From positions 372,001 to 436,000 of the forward strand of contig CAMPDV010000112.1 in assembly GCA_946699065.1 (NCBI GenBank): a stretch of 64,000 bases of DNA, given 5' to 3'. The DNA comes from Loxodes magnus. Taxonomy: Eukaryota; Ciliophora; Karyorelictea; Loxodida; Loxodidae. Each line of letters begins with the position of its first letter. Within the stretch, counting starts at the first letter, position 1. Shown in pieces: positions 1-12,993 of this stretch. Under the pieces are notes generated by a model that was not told where the DNA came from, searched no databases, and saw nothing but the letters and a program-made list of their open reading frames with translations. A program made the position numbers and the translations under genes.

Positions 1-2
1 TA

Positions 3-1474
3 ATTAGATATCTGATTTTAAGACAATTATTTACTGAATAACAATGCTAAAAGATAAGAAACTCTACAAGATACTCATAAGAGCGACCATGTGAATGAAA
101 AATATCTAATTTTTAACTTGTTAGGCTTATATAGAAGAGTGACTATAAGCTTAATTTTATAACAAGTTATTGAGTAAGCTTCAAGCTAAATTTCTCTCTG
201 ATTAGGAATAAACAACAGGATTAGAGTTATGATATCTTTATTTAATCAAATAATATAATACAATTTCCGAAAAAACTCCTTAAAAAATTATTAAGCCTTA
301 AAGAAAACTTCTTACGCAAATAATAAAAGATAGTTGCTTCAAGATTGGTTAAGTTGAACAAAAAAATAGTAACTATGTATTATGAAAAGTGGAGTTGTAA
401 CCTATTTTAGGATAGTATATCTATGATTATTAAAACTAAAGCTGATGAAGAGAACAAAACCTCTCTAGAAAGTGACATGATAAAAAGAAGTAATAGATTA
501 GTTAAACTAAATCTAAAAATAATAAAAAGAAGGGTAAAATAAAGATAAGCAAAGTAAATTTATTAGATTAGGCTATGAAAATGGTAAATCTGTTTAAAGA
601 TTTATAAATAAAGTCAAACCTTATATTGCTAAAGTTGAAAGAAAATAAATATCTTTTAGTCTCAATTTTTAGTTTCTTTTCCAAAGATTACGAAGGAAAG
701 GAGTAAACTTAATAAATGGAAGTTAGTGCCTTCCCTTTAACTGTTTATCAAAATATATAAAAAATGTTTAAAAAACTTTAGTTTGACTCTTCTAAATAAA
801 AGCAGGAAAAGAAAAAGTAATTAAATCAAATTAAAGACGCTTAATAGAATAAAAAATTAGTTCCGAAATATAACTTTGCTTAATTAAAGAGCATAGCTAA
901 AGAATAAAAATAACTAAGAAAAGAGTTAGATAAACCCACAAAGCAGAAAATATTTGAAAATACGTAATTTAAATTTGAGTAAAATTAGCAGAGATTAAAA
1001 ACTAAGAATAGTATTAGAATTTAATAAAGAAAAAGGATCAAATTTTAATTATCTGATAGCAAAGAAATCAGTTCTAAAGATGCCTAAATAATCTTTTTAA
1101 GATATTGAATTTATATAAAAAATAAAAATTAGGTAAAGAAATTAACTCAAATTTAGTTATTTAGAAATGATAGTTATAATAAGCTATATAATGATAGATA
1201 ATTAATTAAAATGAGAGATGACAAGAACAGAAGAAAAAAAAGTAAAGAGATAGTTTAAATTTAGAAGGAAAGTAAGAGTTTATCTATTGAGATTATTTGG
1301 GCTTATTCTAATTATTTTCAAAGCATTTATCTTTCTTTTATATATTTGCTTTAGACAAATATTTTTATTTTGTATTTTTTATTTCATTATTCTTACTATA
1401 GATTTTTCTAGATTTATCGTTTTTAGCTAAAAAATAGGATTTAAATAATTTTGTCTATAAATTTCGTTTCCTGA
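3..1474 (+). CDS. unknown ciliate protein, 5' end outside the window; two 16-nt introns
   Basis: I do not recognise the family. The protein is Lys/Gln/Asn-rich and basic. It opens in phase with base 3, runs to 533, then continues through a 34-nt exon (550-583) and a third exon from 600. The reading frame is restored only if 534-549 and 584-599 are removed; both are 16 nt and run GT to AG. The third exon includes a Gln/Lys-rich helical stretch (about 716-1090) with almost no TGA. The first in-frame TGA taken as stop is 1472-1474, but the last 60 codons are hydrophobic and AT-rich, so the true end may be nearer 1300. It converges on, and probably overlaps, the next gene on the minus strand. Function is unassigned; coding status is moderately sure, boundaries are not. 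Confidence 0.5.
534..549 (+). other. 16-nt intron (GTAAAATAAAGATAAG)
   Basis: Removing this GT...AG segment joins a frame ending in Lys-Arg-Arg codons to the downstream frame starting CAA at 550. Length 16 matches other introns inferred in this window. Confidence 0.55.
584..599 (+). other. 16-nt intron (GTAAATCTGTTTAAAG)
   Basis: Removal links the short exon 550-583 to the third exon in the correct frame. GT...AG borders, 16 nt. Confidence 0.55.
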
Positions 1475-2777
1475 AGTTGAAGCAATACTTTAAATTTATT
1501 ATTCATAAATCTTTATCATAATTTATAGTTAATTATTGAATGATTGCTTCTAAATCTTTTTTAAATTTTGTAGTTGACCTTCATATAGATATCGAATTTA
1601 ATTATAGCTTGTAGTATACAAGTCTTTAAATTAAATTTTGCTCACTATCTTTTGATCTTTTTATTGCTATGAGAAATTTTAGTCATTCTGGATTGTATTT
1701 GAAGTCAAGTTTTAATTTTAATTTTGTTTTTATATTTAATTAGTTTTTATGCTTAGTCGTAGTCTCCTTAATGTGATTTAAAATTCTACAGGAGTAAATG
1801 AATTTTTGTAATATTCTCCTAGAAAATAATTACTATTTTAAATCCTTTCAAGTTTAAAGCATATCTTATTTGTTTCCTGCTTAAACTAAACTTAAAAAAT
1901 GAAGTTGATTTTAGCTTCCATTCTCAAAATAAATTTTTATTTCAACCTCTATATTTGATTTTTGATTTTAGGCTATAAACTATTACTAAACCCTAAATTA
2001 AATCATGCATAGTACATTCAAAAGCATTCTATTAACGCTTATGTTGGAAATTTGTAAAAAAGCATAGTAAAGCCAATTGTAAAGTTCCAATTCAAGCAAA
2101 ATCTGCTTAAAAATAATTTTCGTTGCTCTTTTATTTAAAAAAATTTATTTCTCTGTAGTTTAATAAATAATTGTATTAGTAATCTGAAGGGAAGCTTTCA
2201 TCTTCAAAATAACGATATTTTATTCCATTCTGTTAAATCACTAAATGTATAATTACATTCTTCAAGTATTGCTTTATATTCAAACATTTTGACATAGTAA
2301 TTTCTATCTTGTTAAATATCACTACATAATAATCAAAAGTCTGACTCTTTGCTATATCAAGTAATTTACACCATAGGCATCCAAACTTTTACATAGAAAC
2401 CGAAAAGAAACTTAAATTCCTTGAAATTCTCAGTTTATGTATCTCTTTCAATTTTTTAGTAGAAATATTAGTAGCAAAATTGAGCTTTGGTTTGCTAAAG
2501 CATACTAAACTATAAATGGTTTTTTCCGTTCCTTGGATTCTATTAAAAATTGAGCTATTATATGCAATTTTTTAAATTAAGCATCTCTAAAACTAAAGAA
2601 TTAGGGTTTTGAAACTTATAATTCTTTATTTTTCTTCTTCAGAACAACCATCTGAAAAGCTTATATTTGAAAGGAATCTTTTTTTTTCTTTTCTAAGTGT
2701 TGAAAGAAGTTTAAAGAATTATTTTAGTTTCTTAAAGCTTCAAATTATTTCCTCTAAGCTTTAAATATACTAAACAT
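1290..2777 (-). CDS. unknown basic, Gln-rich protein
   Basis: One frame (codon low positions congruent to 2 mod 3) stays plausible from about 2770 down to about 1290. It contains Lys/Gln/Asn-rich stretches, a region rich in aromatic and acidic residues in the middle (about 2200-2500), and only a few TGA codons, read as Trp. No family recognised. The 5' start is unresolved: an ATG at 2775-2777 is in a different frame, so a small intron or a later Met is needed. No TGA ends the frame before it passes into the antisense of the preceding gene, so the 3' end near 1290 is set from composition and a TAA there, not from a clear stop. It diverges from the next gene at about 2.8-3.06 kb. Confidence 0.45.
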
Positions 2778-3062
2778 AAAAAAATATTAAGCAGAAAAAT
2801 ATAAAAAAAAGGATTATAAATAAGTTCCTAAATAAGTATCTTGGAGGTATAGAAATAAAATTATGCTATCATTGACAAAGTAATAGTTCTCATTTATATC
2901 TGTAGAAAAGGCTGAAATTTAATTTCAATATGATTTATCTAGATTAAGACCTTTAGCTATTTCTATTAATTGATTCATGTTTTATCAGCCGAAATAAATT
3001 GGAAATAATTATTGAATACAATTATTAAAGAAATACTAATAAGCTAGTAGCTTAAGCTACCT

Positions 3063-5837
3063 ATGAATTATAAAGATAATATAAAAATTAACTTTAGAGT
3101 TAAATAAATTAATGATGAAAGATAATTTGGGATAGTAAAGTATCCAGCTATAGTAATATGCAATTAATTATTGCTTTATTTAATCAATTTAGATATCTCT
3201 TGCTATGAAAGCCAGAGAAGCTTAAAGTATTACTTACTAAATGATAAACGATAAATTTCCATATATGCAGGTATTATATTTTCTACCTAAGTTTAAAAAC
3301 TATTTACAAGCCCTTTTTAATATAAACTATGTATAAAATTTAATTAAAGCAAAGATTCTCTATATTTAAATAAGGATATATTTATATTTGTCAATACACA
3401 CATTATAATCTTAACCTCATACTAATAACAAGGTATAGTATAAAATTTATTTAATTTACTTAAAGATACTAAGATGAACATTCTTATAGACATACTTAGT
3501 TAGAAAAAGCCTTATAAATTACACTAGTTTAACAATTTAAATTAAAATAAGAAATCTAAATATTACTAATTTTAATTCACGCTATAGAATGAAGAATTAT
3601 TAATGGTAATATCTTAATAGGTAAACCAGCTTATTTCTTTAATAAAAGACTTTATCTTAAGCATTAAATAGATAATCAGAGAAATATAAGAGATAGCAAA
3701 CTAAAAAATGTAAAGATATATCCTATCTGCAAGTATTTTTATGATATAGTATTATATCCTTAAAGCTGCTTTATATAGGAATTTCTTCGATTATAGATTT
3801 CAAAAGAGGTTTTTTATAATTTTATCAAATATATCCTTTTTAGTTAATAAGGGAGAAAGAGAACTATTTTTGTAATTAGCTTCTAATTTAAAGCAAAATG
3901 ATAATCACTTTATTGAAAGTAATTCTTTAGAAATAATACATCCAAAAGTTAAAGTTCTCGGATTTGTATGATCACATATATTTAAATGAAGGACTTAATA
4001 ATAAATATAATATAGCTGATAACTTAATAGTCTAAGCAAAAGCAGCTCTATTATTTAAATTTATATTAAGAATTTATTTATAGATTACTAAGATATTAAT
4101 TACAATCTATCTAAAGGATTTACTAAAGAAATTAGTTAAATCTCTACCCCTTTTATAGATTTTGCATCTGAATTTTCAATAGTAATCTATGCTTTGCTAT
4201 TAAAAACATTTATAGAATAATCAATGGAGCAATCTAAATTTTAAAAACTCATTAAGTCAAGTTTCTTAAAACTAGTCAATAATTAAAAAACGTAATAATT
4301 GAAAATTTTAGCAGTGATAATTAATAGCCTTTAGAATCATTGCGCTGTAAAATTTTACATTATAAACCTATAATGAAGTTATAAAATGCTAAGTTGTTAA
4401 TAATAAACGGTACTAATCAGTTTTAAGGTGTCAGAATTTATAGATTTCTTTAAAATGAAATGCCTTTCATTAGTTAATGACTCATTTTTTTATTTGCCCA
4501 CAATTAAGCTCTTTTTTAAAAGCTTATGTAATGAATTAAAATTAGACTCACCTAATTACTAGCAATAAATAATTATATTTAAAAAAGTTTGCAGCAATAA
4601 AATTAGCTGCGTTCTTAAACTTTATAAATGACTTAATTACTCAATAGATTTATTTAATATCTCTATATCACAGTTTGTAACATCTAATTATATGATTTAG
4701 GCTCTGCTTCTTCATAGAAAGCTTTCAATAAAGTATTATTAGATTCAGTTATCTGATTAGATAGAAATATCGCATGATAAATAAAGATAGCTGGTGGAAT
4801 CTTTTAATTTAATTAAATTTAAGATTTATTTACAGTTGCTTAGTATATCTACACCAATGCTGAATCTAGAATATTCTTTTATAAGGCATTTAAATTAAAA
4901 ATATTATATATAGCTAGCTTATTATTAACTATTTAGATTTAAAGTAAGAAGCTTTAGATATAAGTGGATAACTTCTTAAGCAAGGAATATAAAATGAATC
5001 ATTAAAACTGTTTAATCTTTTGCAAAGCATAACAAAATAATAAAACTAAAGAAATGATAAGAGATCAGCAATTTACTATTGTTTAACTAATTTATTTTCC
5101 TTACAATAAGAGATTTTCTTATAAAGTAATAAATTAAATTAATTTTAATTCAGTTACTATTATAGATAGTAGTTTCGCTTTTATTGTAATTTATATTATT
5201 ACAAATGGAGATATAGAAACTTAAACAATCTTAATCCAACAAAATTGAGCAGAGTCAATAGTAAGTATCGGATGATATCAGAAGTGAGTCTGATTGAAAG
5301 GAAAGAAATTATTAGCCTGATTAGATGAAAGAGAAGTGTTAAAAGGAGCAAGACGCTGATTAAATTTAGATAACGGAAGAGGACAACGATTGTAAATCGA
5401 TTTTTATTCCTCATCAATTTTTAATTAAAGTTGAATTACCTCATTAAAAAGGATAAGTGCTATAGAATACGGCAGATTGAATTATCTTCGCAGCTTATAA
5501 ACTAAAGGAGGAAAGAAGTATATTAAAAGTAAGATTTTATATAGTTTTGGAAAAGATCAAAGGTTCAGGTAAAAAGACACATATCAATTAACTAAGGTTG
5601 CTTATACTTCTTAGAACTTAAACCTAAACCTCGGAAGAGCTATAAAATAAAATCAGTATATTCACTCTAAAAATTATTAACTCTAAATATAAAAGTAAGC
5701 TTTAATATAGAAAAATGACAAAAGATAATTCAGCTTCGAGTTCGCGACTGAGGATTACTTAATTCCTCGAAAGTGAAAATATTACACAATCGAAAGCGAA
5801 AACGACTAATTTCTAAAGGTCCTAAAGGAGAAAATGA
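3063..5837 (+). CDS. large unknown protein (about 924 aa)
   Basis: A single frame (0 mod 3) runs about 924 codons from the ATG at 3063 to TGA at 5835-5837 with about nine in-frame TGA read as Trp. Segments around 3100-3950 and 4070-4680 are TGA-free and carry Asp/Glu-rich helical sequence resembling an alpha-helical repeat protein. The C-terminal 220 codons (from about 5200) are strongly acidic/Gln-rich and then Ser/Lys-rich. Three close TGA codons at 3969, 3984 and 4017 are the weakest point and could hide an intron. I see no known domain. The frame stays open upstream to about 2943, so the start may lie earlier. Coding is likely; function is unknown. Confidence 0.55.
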
Positions 5838-6350
5838 CTTAGGAAAAAATAATACTAAATTTTCAGTGAATAAACTAAATATTAGATGCTTTTTTATATT
5901 ATATCGTTATATTTATAACATTATAAGCACTTATTTTAAGAGTTATTACTTCTAAATATTTTCTAATTTAATCATTATTTAGCAATTATTTACCTCAGAA
6001 AAAATCAAATAGAGATAAATAATTATTTGTATGTAATGGTTATAAGATTTTAAAATGCTTAGTTATTTTATTTTACATAGATAGATCTAAAATTATTTCT
6101 TTTAACTACTTTAGTTAATAGAGGAAAGAGGTTTAATAGTTAATAAGCAAAGCTAAAAATAATATAAATATTTAGATGCTTTTATATCATTTTTAGTTTT
6201 AACATACATCAAACATTTAGTTAATTTCTCAATTTTAGGATTCTTTTTAACTTGAAGCACTTGCTCTATTTTACTTGAGTAAGTTTTAATAATTTGGTTA
6301 TAAATTATACTTTCCATTACATTAATGTCTATTCTACTAAATTCTCTTTT
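5838..6350. other. intergenic, convergent 3' flanks
   Basis: AT-rich spacer between two convergently transcribed genes. No RNA gene or repeat seen. Confidence 0.4.
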
Positions 6351-7418
6351 TCATTATATTTTCCTAAATATTTAGACATTTAAATTTTGTTGAGCTGCTG
6401 AATGCTTTTTTATTGGCTATATTAAAGAAATTCTTAAACTAAATATATCATTTTTATATTATGGCGAGATAAAATGGAAATCTTTTTAATAATTATTAAA
6501 CTTTGATTTGAAAAAAAGGTGAAGCCAAATATTTTTATCATTAATCAAGTTAAGAAATGTTGTATAAGGAGTTTGAACTAAAAATCCTGGAAAGTATAAA
6601 GAATATGATTTAAAATAATGTTAGAGAATAATTAATAAGTATATAGTTTTAGTTATTAACTTTATAGGAACTTAATATTAGCTTAAGCTAAATTAATTAA
6701 ATAATTAAAAATAGTTTTGCAGTAGTTCATGACCGCTACTCAAAGAAGTTTATAAATTTGTGAGAAGGTCGCTCTCAAGTATCATAAAGTTTTCTTCTTT
6801 AAGGTTCTGTTTAATATAATCGCAGCAGTTGCTAATTTTCTTTTCTTCTATAGATTTATCTTTCTTGATTGCAATAAAGTTGTTCTCTTTTTCTTTGTTC
6901 CTAGATCCAATAATATATTTTAAATTTTAAGAATTTTCAGCAATTTCTATATAAATGTTATTAGATACTACAGTAGTAGCAACTTTCAATTTCCTTATTT
7001 TCATTTTTCACTATTATTATTCATCGCATTCTTTTTCTATTTCCATGTTTTTAAGTCGGGAGTTAAGGTTTTAACTTTGAAGAATGTTTTCAAGTTGCTA
7101 ATTTTAGTCCTATATCCTTTAGACTTGAGAGTTTGTCTGGCTCAGCTGTTCACGTTGATAGTTTCAGAGTGCACTGATTTCTCTTTCCTGGTTGTTCGGT
7201 CTTAGGTCAATAGAATCTTAGAGTCCTCCAGTCACTAATTCTGTCAGCTTTGCGTTCTCCTTTCGAAGCTTTTTATCCTCTTCTTGGAGGTTAATCACCA
7301 CCTTTATAAGCTGTTAATAGCTTATCTATTGTTAGATGTTGAATTCTGATACTTCTTGCTGTATATTTTCTTAAAAATCTTATTAAATTTTAGTTTCTTA
7401 TTTTGAAGGAGAACTCAT
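6351..7418 (-). CDS. coiled-coil protein (355 aa)
   Basis: Starts at ATG 7416-7418 (Met-Ser-Ser-Pro-Ser) and reaches TGA at 6351-6353. Residues about 35-130 are a long Glu/Gln/Lys/Leu heptad region (for example LQEEDKKLRKENAKLTEL) typical of a coiled coil, with TGA read as Trp inside 'SALWNYQREQ'. The middle 100 residues are mixed Lys/Glu/Asn. The last 120 codons are AT-rich and hydrophobic; a TAA soon after Glu-Leu-Leu-Gln-Asn-Tyr-Phe could mark an earlier real end if TAA can terminate near a transcript end. Base composition is richer in G+C than the flanks, which supports coding. No homolog recognised; a structural or ciliary/cytoskeletal role is only a guess from the coiled coil. Confidence 0.7.
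6677..6694. repeat. AT-rich palindrome copy 1
   Basis: Contains TTAGCTTAAGCTAA, the core of the perfect 20-bp palindrome at 7524-7543. It lies in the 3' portion of the coiled-coil gene; the second copy lies just upstream of that gene. Confidence 0.45.
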
Positions 7419-7523
7419 TCTTTTTCTTGGCTTTACTATTTTCTATTTTTACCCCCTGATTCTTCTTAATTTCAACCAATCTAAATTTATTTAGTAAAAA
7501 TCCAGGGCTTCATTTTTTTAATT

Positions 7524-7543
7524 AATTTAGCTTAAGCTAAATT
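7524..7543. repeat. 20-bp perfect palindrome AATTTAGCTTAAGCTAAATT
   Basis: Self-complementary over 20 bp, between the divergent starts at 7418 (minus) and 7862 (plus). It could be a protein-binding site or cruciform; in AT-rich DNA chance cannot be excluded. A close copy is at 6677-6694. Confidence 0.45.
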
Positions 7544-7861
7544 AAACTAATTTACGTAGTTTAAATTTGAAATAGATTTAGGAAAGTTAAGTCCTAAGTC
7601 TATAGTTTAAAATATTAAATTAATATAGTTTTCAAATTATCAAAAGTAGTTAAATTAAACTTGAATGGGAGTTAAAGTTTTAGATATTTATTTTCTTTAG
7701 CTATTTTGCAAGATTAAGAGTGCTTTTAATGAATGAAGGCTTGGGATAGAATTCAAGTGGAATGCTCAGCTTTTAAATTTGAACTTAGTTCTTAGCCTAT
7801 ATATTTAAATATGGTCTTTTATCGAAGCATAAAAAATTTAAGAAACTCTATTTATATATAA

Positions 7862-10800
7862 ATGGATTCTAATTAAGAACAGGAAGGCTTAATGAAATCG
7901 CTTTAGTCTCTGTAAAGTCAAACTCTGTTATCAGTAAAATTAGGTAAATGAGAAGAAGCATTATAAGCTATTGAAAAAGCTATATAAGTCTATAATGAAC
8001 TAAGCTAGAAAGAGATAAAGTATTAGTAATAATTATTTTCCTTCATTAGAAAATTCAATAAAGCCTGTAAAGAGAAAATAAAAGATAATCATAAATTAAC
8101 TGTCATTGAGGTATTGATAAAGTTGCTACAGTATGTTCTAATTAGTATTCCTTCTGATCTGCTTTTTCAAAAAGAAAGAATAAAAGTTCTCTAATTACTT
8201 AGTTATATATATATGAAGCAATAAGATAGCAGTAATGCCATAGCTGTATTAAAGCAAATAGTAAACTTGGATAAAATAAATATTCAAAGCTACCTTTATC
8301 TTAGCCAACTTTATCTTCAAAAAAACAACCACTAAAAAAGCTTAAATTTCTGTTACTAGATATTATAAATAATTAAGAAGGAATTGTATGAAAAAGGAGA
8401 GAAAATAAGAAGTAAAGAAAAAATATAAAGGCTATATTTCCAGCTAGCTCTTGCTTATTATAATATTGCAGTTAGTCAAGAATTTACTGGAAACCCTTCT
8501 TGTGTAAAATAATTTTAAAAAGCTGTTTCTTTTCTTTCAGAGCACAATTCTTCTTAAAAAGAACTTCTTGATCATTTTGAAAAGACTTGAGAAAATGCTA
8601 GGAAAAGGTATGGAAAGACTGTAGAAAGAAAGACAAAAAGTTTTGAATTTTAAAAATCTCATTATAGAGTAAAATCTTTATAAATAGGATAAGATTATAT
8701 AAGTTCAGAAAATGTAAAATAAAATAAAATAATCATTTAAAAAAAGGCTAAGCTTTACAATATCAACAGTACAAGATTAAATTAATCAATAGAATAGCCT
8801 AAAGTAAAATTTTTTGATCCTCAGATTCAATTAACGATGTAATCAATAAACCCTTCTCAAGTCATTAGTAAAGCTAAAATTGCTTTATTGGATCCATTGA
8901 AACATTAATAAGAAATAGATAAGTTTTAAAAACAGTTTGACGGATTTAATTTTATCTTCAAGATATACTCAAACTATTCATATATTTCAATCTCTGCAAA
9001 ACTTAAATTTCCTAATACTTAAATTTAAATAAATCAAGCCAATTTTGAAATTTCCGAAGTTTGTAATATCTTAAAAGTTTAGAACTGAGAAGGAGTAAAT
9101 AACTATAAGTAATAGCTAAGATAACTTGTTATTATAGAAGATTTAAAAACTGTAAATTTATCAAAAAGATAATACAGATTTACTGATTCCATTGCTAATT
9201 AAGATTCAGTCATGTAAATATAAATTTTCCTCTCAATAGATATAAAAGAATAATTATTTTTTCGTTCTTCAGTTTAGAAATAAGGCAATCGATTTTTCGA
9301 TTTACTAAAGAAGGAAAAAAAATTAAAATTTGTATAAAGTAAGAATTAAAATAGTGACAGAATGAAACTAAATTTTGGAAAGGAAAAATATTCAAGTTTG
9401 AATATTAATTAGACAGAAAAGAAATGCTTAAAGATAAAGAACCTTTCGTTTGATCTTTCAAAAAATAAAAAAATTCCTAAACTTAACTTTCTAAACTTTT
9501 AAACGAAATCTATTGATCTTAACTTTCCAACAGAAGATACCTTAGTTTCTGAATCGAAAATTTCTACTAAAAATGCTTTAAATTTAAAGCTTAATTAATT
9601 CGAAATTGTATCAAATGCTTCTAATTTTAATTCAATTTATTCCTTAGATAGTCTTGAACATAATATAAAAAATCTCTAAAAAAGCTACTCAAACCTAAAA
9701 AAGTATAAACATTGAAATAATAGCAATACTTAATATGAATCAATTCATATAAGCATGGCTATACGAATTTAACGTTATTTTAGAGCTTGAAAAGCAAAAA
9801 GTTAATTTAAGTTTATATTAAAAGACTTTTCTAAAGAAATCTAGCAACGAGAATAGTAAGAACTCAAGAACCGGAAAGTAAATAGTTTAATCTAAATTCC
9901 AAAGATAGTTAATAATATAAAAGCAAAATCAGTTTAATAAAATAAAAAAGAGAAATAGAAAGCTTTATAGTTTACTAATTAACAAATGATTAAAATAATA
10001 AAAATATAGAAATGAATCAAAAAGTGTCTAAAAAATTAAAAATTTAAGAATCTTACTAAAATTTCCTTTAATTCATGCAAATAAAAATAAAATAAAATTA
10101 TAGCAGAGTGGAAAACTTAAAACCTTAGGAAAAAGCCAAGTAAAGCATTGGAATAAAACAGTCAAATCAATTCATATTAAAGCGATATCTTATATTAACT
10201 GATTGGTAAGAGATTAAGAATGGTATTTCAAATATTAAAAAAGGCAGTAAAAGATAACAAAAGACATGATTAGTATTAAAGATAAAAATATGGAGAAAAT
10301 ATTTAAAAGATAATTAGAATTTAAGCTTTAATAAGATCAAAGCTTTCTAAATGATATTACAAATCTCTTTAGATTAGATTAGTAAAACTTAAAAGAATTT
10401 TAATAGGATGCAAGACAATTGATATAAAGATTTAAGATTAACGATGTTAGGTGGTAGTATTTGCATTTAAAACTAAGAAAAACAATGTAAAAGTCGAAGG
10501 ATGATGTTTATATAAACGTAAGGTTTGAAATTTTATCATTCATAGACGAATATTATTAAAGATTTAAGCTTTTGATTATAGAAAAGCATTCTATGACTAT
10601 TTACTGCCTAATCTTATTATAGATAGTGAAGGAAATTTAAAAATAAACAAATAAAAATAATTTGCTTTCAATGAAAGCGAAATATATGTTAAAGATGATT
10701 GAACTGACGACGAATCTTTAGAAAAAAAATTATAAACTCCCTTATAATAAGAATCAAGGAAAATATCTCCTATATAAATTAATAAATCATCATAATCAAA

Positions 10801-11581
10801 CTCAAATTAGAAAAATAAAAAGAAAGTTTCCTCCTTCAGAAGTTAATTACAAATTCCATTTGAAAACTAATTGAGGATACCGCAAAATTAAAATTTAAGC
10901 GAAGCTTTAGAAGAAACTGAAAATATGACAATAACACTCCAAATTCCTAAGTTTAAATAAAATTTAATTATAAAGCATGGAATTGTTATAAATCAATAAT
11001 TCTTTGTAGTTTCAGCTTATACTGAGCAGAATGGTATCCTAATAGAGGCAAAAAAGGACGGTGAAATACTTTTTCTAAGTATTCCTTTAGAGATACCTAA
11101 AGAGGAATAATAGATTAATGAATTATCTTTATAGATTTTGTAGAATCTAGAAATAATTGAAGATAGTGAAGGTCAAAAACATCTCATATAAAGTTAATAG
11201 GATTAAGGAAAATAAAAAATTATTTATAGAAAAGCCCATTACATATAAGGTAGATATTTCAGAGTATCAGTTTAAAAAAACGAATTAAAAAATGATCTAA
11301 TAATTCAAGCACTTGATCCCTATTCGAATCAAAATTTGCAAATATCTTTGAAGTTCAAATAGCATGATTAAAATTTCGAGAAGCAGTAATTTGTCAATGA
11401 TCTAGAGAATTTGATTGAAAATCTTTGTATTGCGAATATATTTGGATAAGAAGTTCTAATGTTTACAAAAAAAGAATAAAAAACTTGGAATTAATTAGGT
11501 ATTGTTAATATTCTTCCTGGCAGTATTTTTTAACTACAACTATCAAATTCCTTCTATAATAAGACATTAAATAATTTTTGA
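7862..11581 (+). CDS. TPR and IQ-motif protein (1239 aa), probably ciliary/cytoskeletal
   Basis: An uninterrupted frame from ATG 7862 to TGA 11579-11581 with about ten internal TGA read as Trp. The first 270 residues form TPR-like helix pairs (for example VKLGKWEEALQAIEKAIQVY, then a repeat with SNAIAVLKQIVNLD and one with YLYLSQLYLQKNNHQKSLNF). Around residues 300-550 are beta-rich repeats and low-complexity Ser/Asn/Lys linkers. IQ-type calmodulin-binding motifs follow: one near residue 631 (MAIRIQRYFRAWKAK) and two more within the next 220 residues (IKIIKIQKWIKKC, IRIQALIRSKLSKW). The C-terminal third is again beta-rich. TPR supports protein-protein contact and IQ supports calmodulin binding. 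Its position next to IQUB and IFT25 suggests a ciliary role (inference). The final TGA could be Trp, since the frame stays plausible beyond it. Confidence 0.85.
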
Positions 11582-12993
11582 ATTACTACTTGCAAGATAA
11601 AAACTTAAATACTTCAAGATTATAAGTTTTCTTTATTATCTTAAGCTTTCTTCTATGCTTTTTCTAATAAATTTAATTTTCGATTTTCAATAAAATCCTA
11701 TATAGCAATATCTGCTTTGATAATGAACTAATTTTCCTCCTTTAATTCATAACTTAAAAATAACTTAAACTAAAATAAAAAAAGCAAGAAGGTGATATTC
11801 TATTATTACTTAAAATAACTTCTAGCATATATTGCATTTAAATCATATTAAATTACTTTTAACAATACCTCTTCAAAAAATATCTATTAAAAGACAATTT
11901 TTTTAATATTAAGCATATATAATTTAAACCAATTTTTTAAAGTATTTACCTTATGGATAGAATAAATTTTAAGTTATTTCAAAACTTAAGAATAGTTTTT
12001 TTTATTTGGGATCAATAGGATTAAAATGTTTGTTGGATGATTTGAAGTAAAATATTGAAGGTTAAATTTAAAGAAGCAAGGAAATGTTTAAATCTTAAAT
12101 TTTAACTCTTAATTATTTTATTTTTAAGCAATGTTTTGATGTATTATTTTCTAAAATATATCTTTGATTGTATTTTAAGCCATTTAATGCTAAACACGTT
12201 TTTCATTCTTTCAATTCAACATTCTTTATCTCTTATGAATATTCTTTTTACTAAATTTTATCTCTGAATTGATTTAAGAAACATGTAAGATTAATTTTTC
12301 GAATATATAAATAGATAAGCTTCTATATAATTTTTATGCATTCATAATCAGAGCAATTTTCAATTATCTCAATTTTTTTTATTGTGGGGGCTAAATTTTT
12401 TTAGGCATATAAAATGAATAAAAGATAAGCAATATATATGCACTTCTATATTTATTTTTTATTTATTGTTCTTTTAACTTGCAATAGAACTTTAATCATT
12501 TTAGATGTTAATTCTGTAATTAAATAATGGCTTAGTTTAGATGATTAAATATTAAATAAATTAATACTTTATAAATTTAGTTTGATCACATTAGCAAAGT
12601 AAGCTTATTCTTACTTTATACATTTTAAGTTATAAGGCTCTTAGCAATTCCTAGTTTTATTCAAATTATAAGGAATTTTTATTTTAGCTTACTTTAATTT
12701 GAAGAGATTGATTATATATAATAAGCATTGAAATGAAAAGATAAATGGAGCTTAATGTAGAATATAATAATTTAATCTGTTTAGAAAATTTAGTTTAATT
12801 TAATTTTTATAATGATATGCTAATATTGCTATTATAGAACTTTCATTACCTAAATTTAGTTCTTTATAGAACATTATAAAGGAATGTGTAAGCTATTACT
12901 TTTATAGTTAGTTATAATATGGATATTAAAGAATGTAAAATGAATAAGAAAGTAGTAAAGATTTTCTTTTTTAATTCTTAAATTAAAAAATAA
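11582..12993. other. AT-rich intergenic region
   Basis: No gene supported. The frame of the upstream TPR/IQ gene stays open for about 150 codons past its TGA, so some of this may be 3' coding or UTR. No RNA gene or tandem repeat seen. Confidence 0.4.

Noticed and set aside
5199..5417. 72-codon standard-code ORF on the minus strand
   Set aside because: Hydrophobic antisense shadow of the acidic C-terminal part of the 924-aa plus-strand gene.
2863..6000. alternative plus-strand frame (1 mod 3) from ATG 2863
   Set aside because: It reads through with about 13 TGA, near the random rate, and is poor in Asp/Glu/Gly; frame 0 is better.
9210..9395. 61-codon minus-strand ORF
   Set aside because: Antisense of the TPR/IQ gene, no domain.
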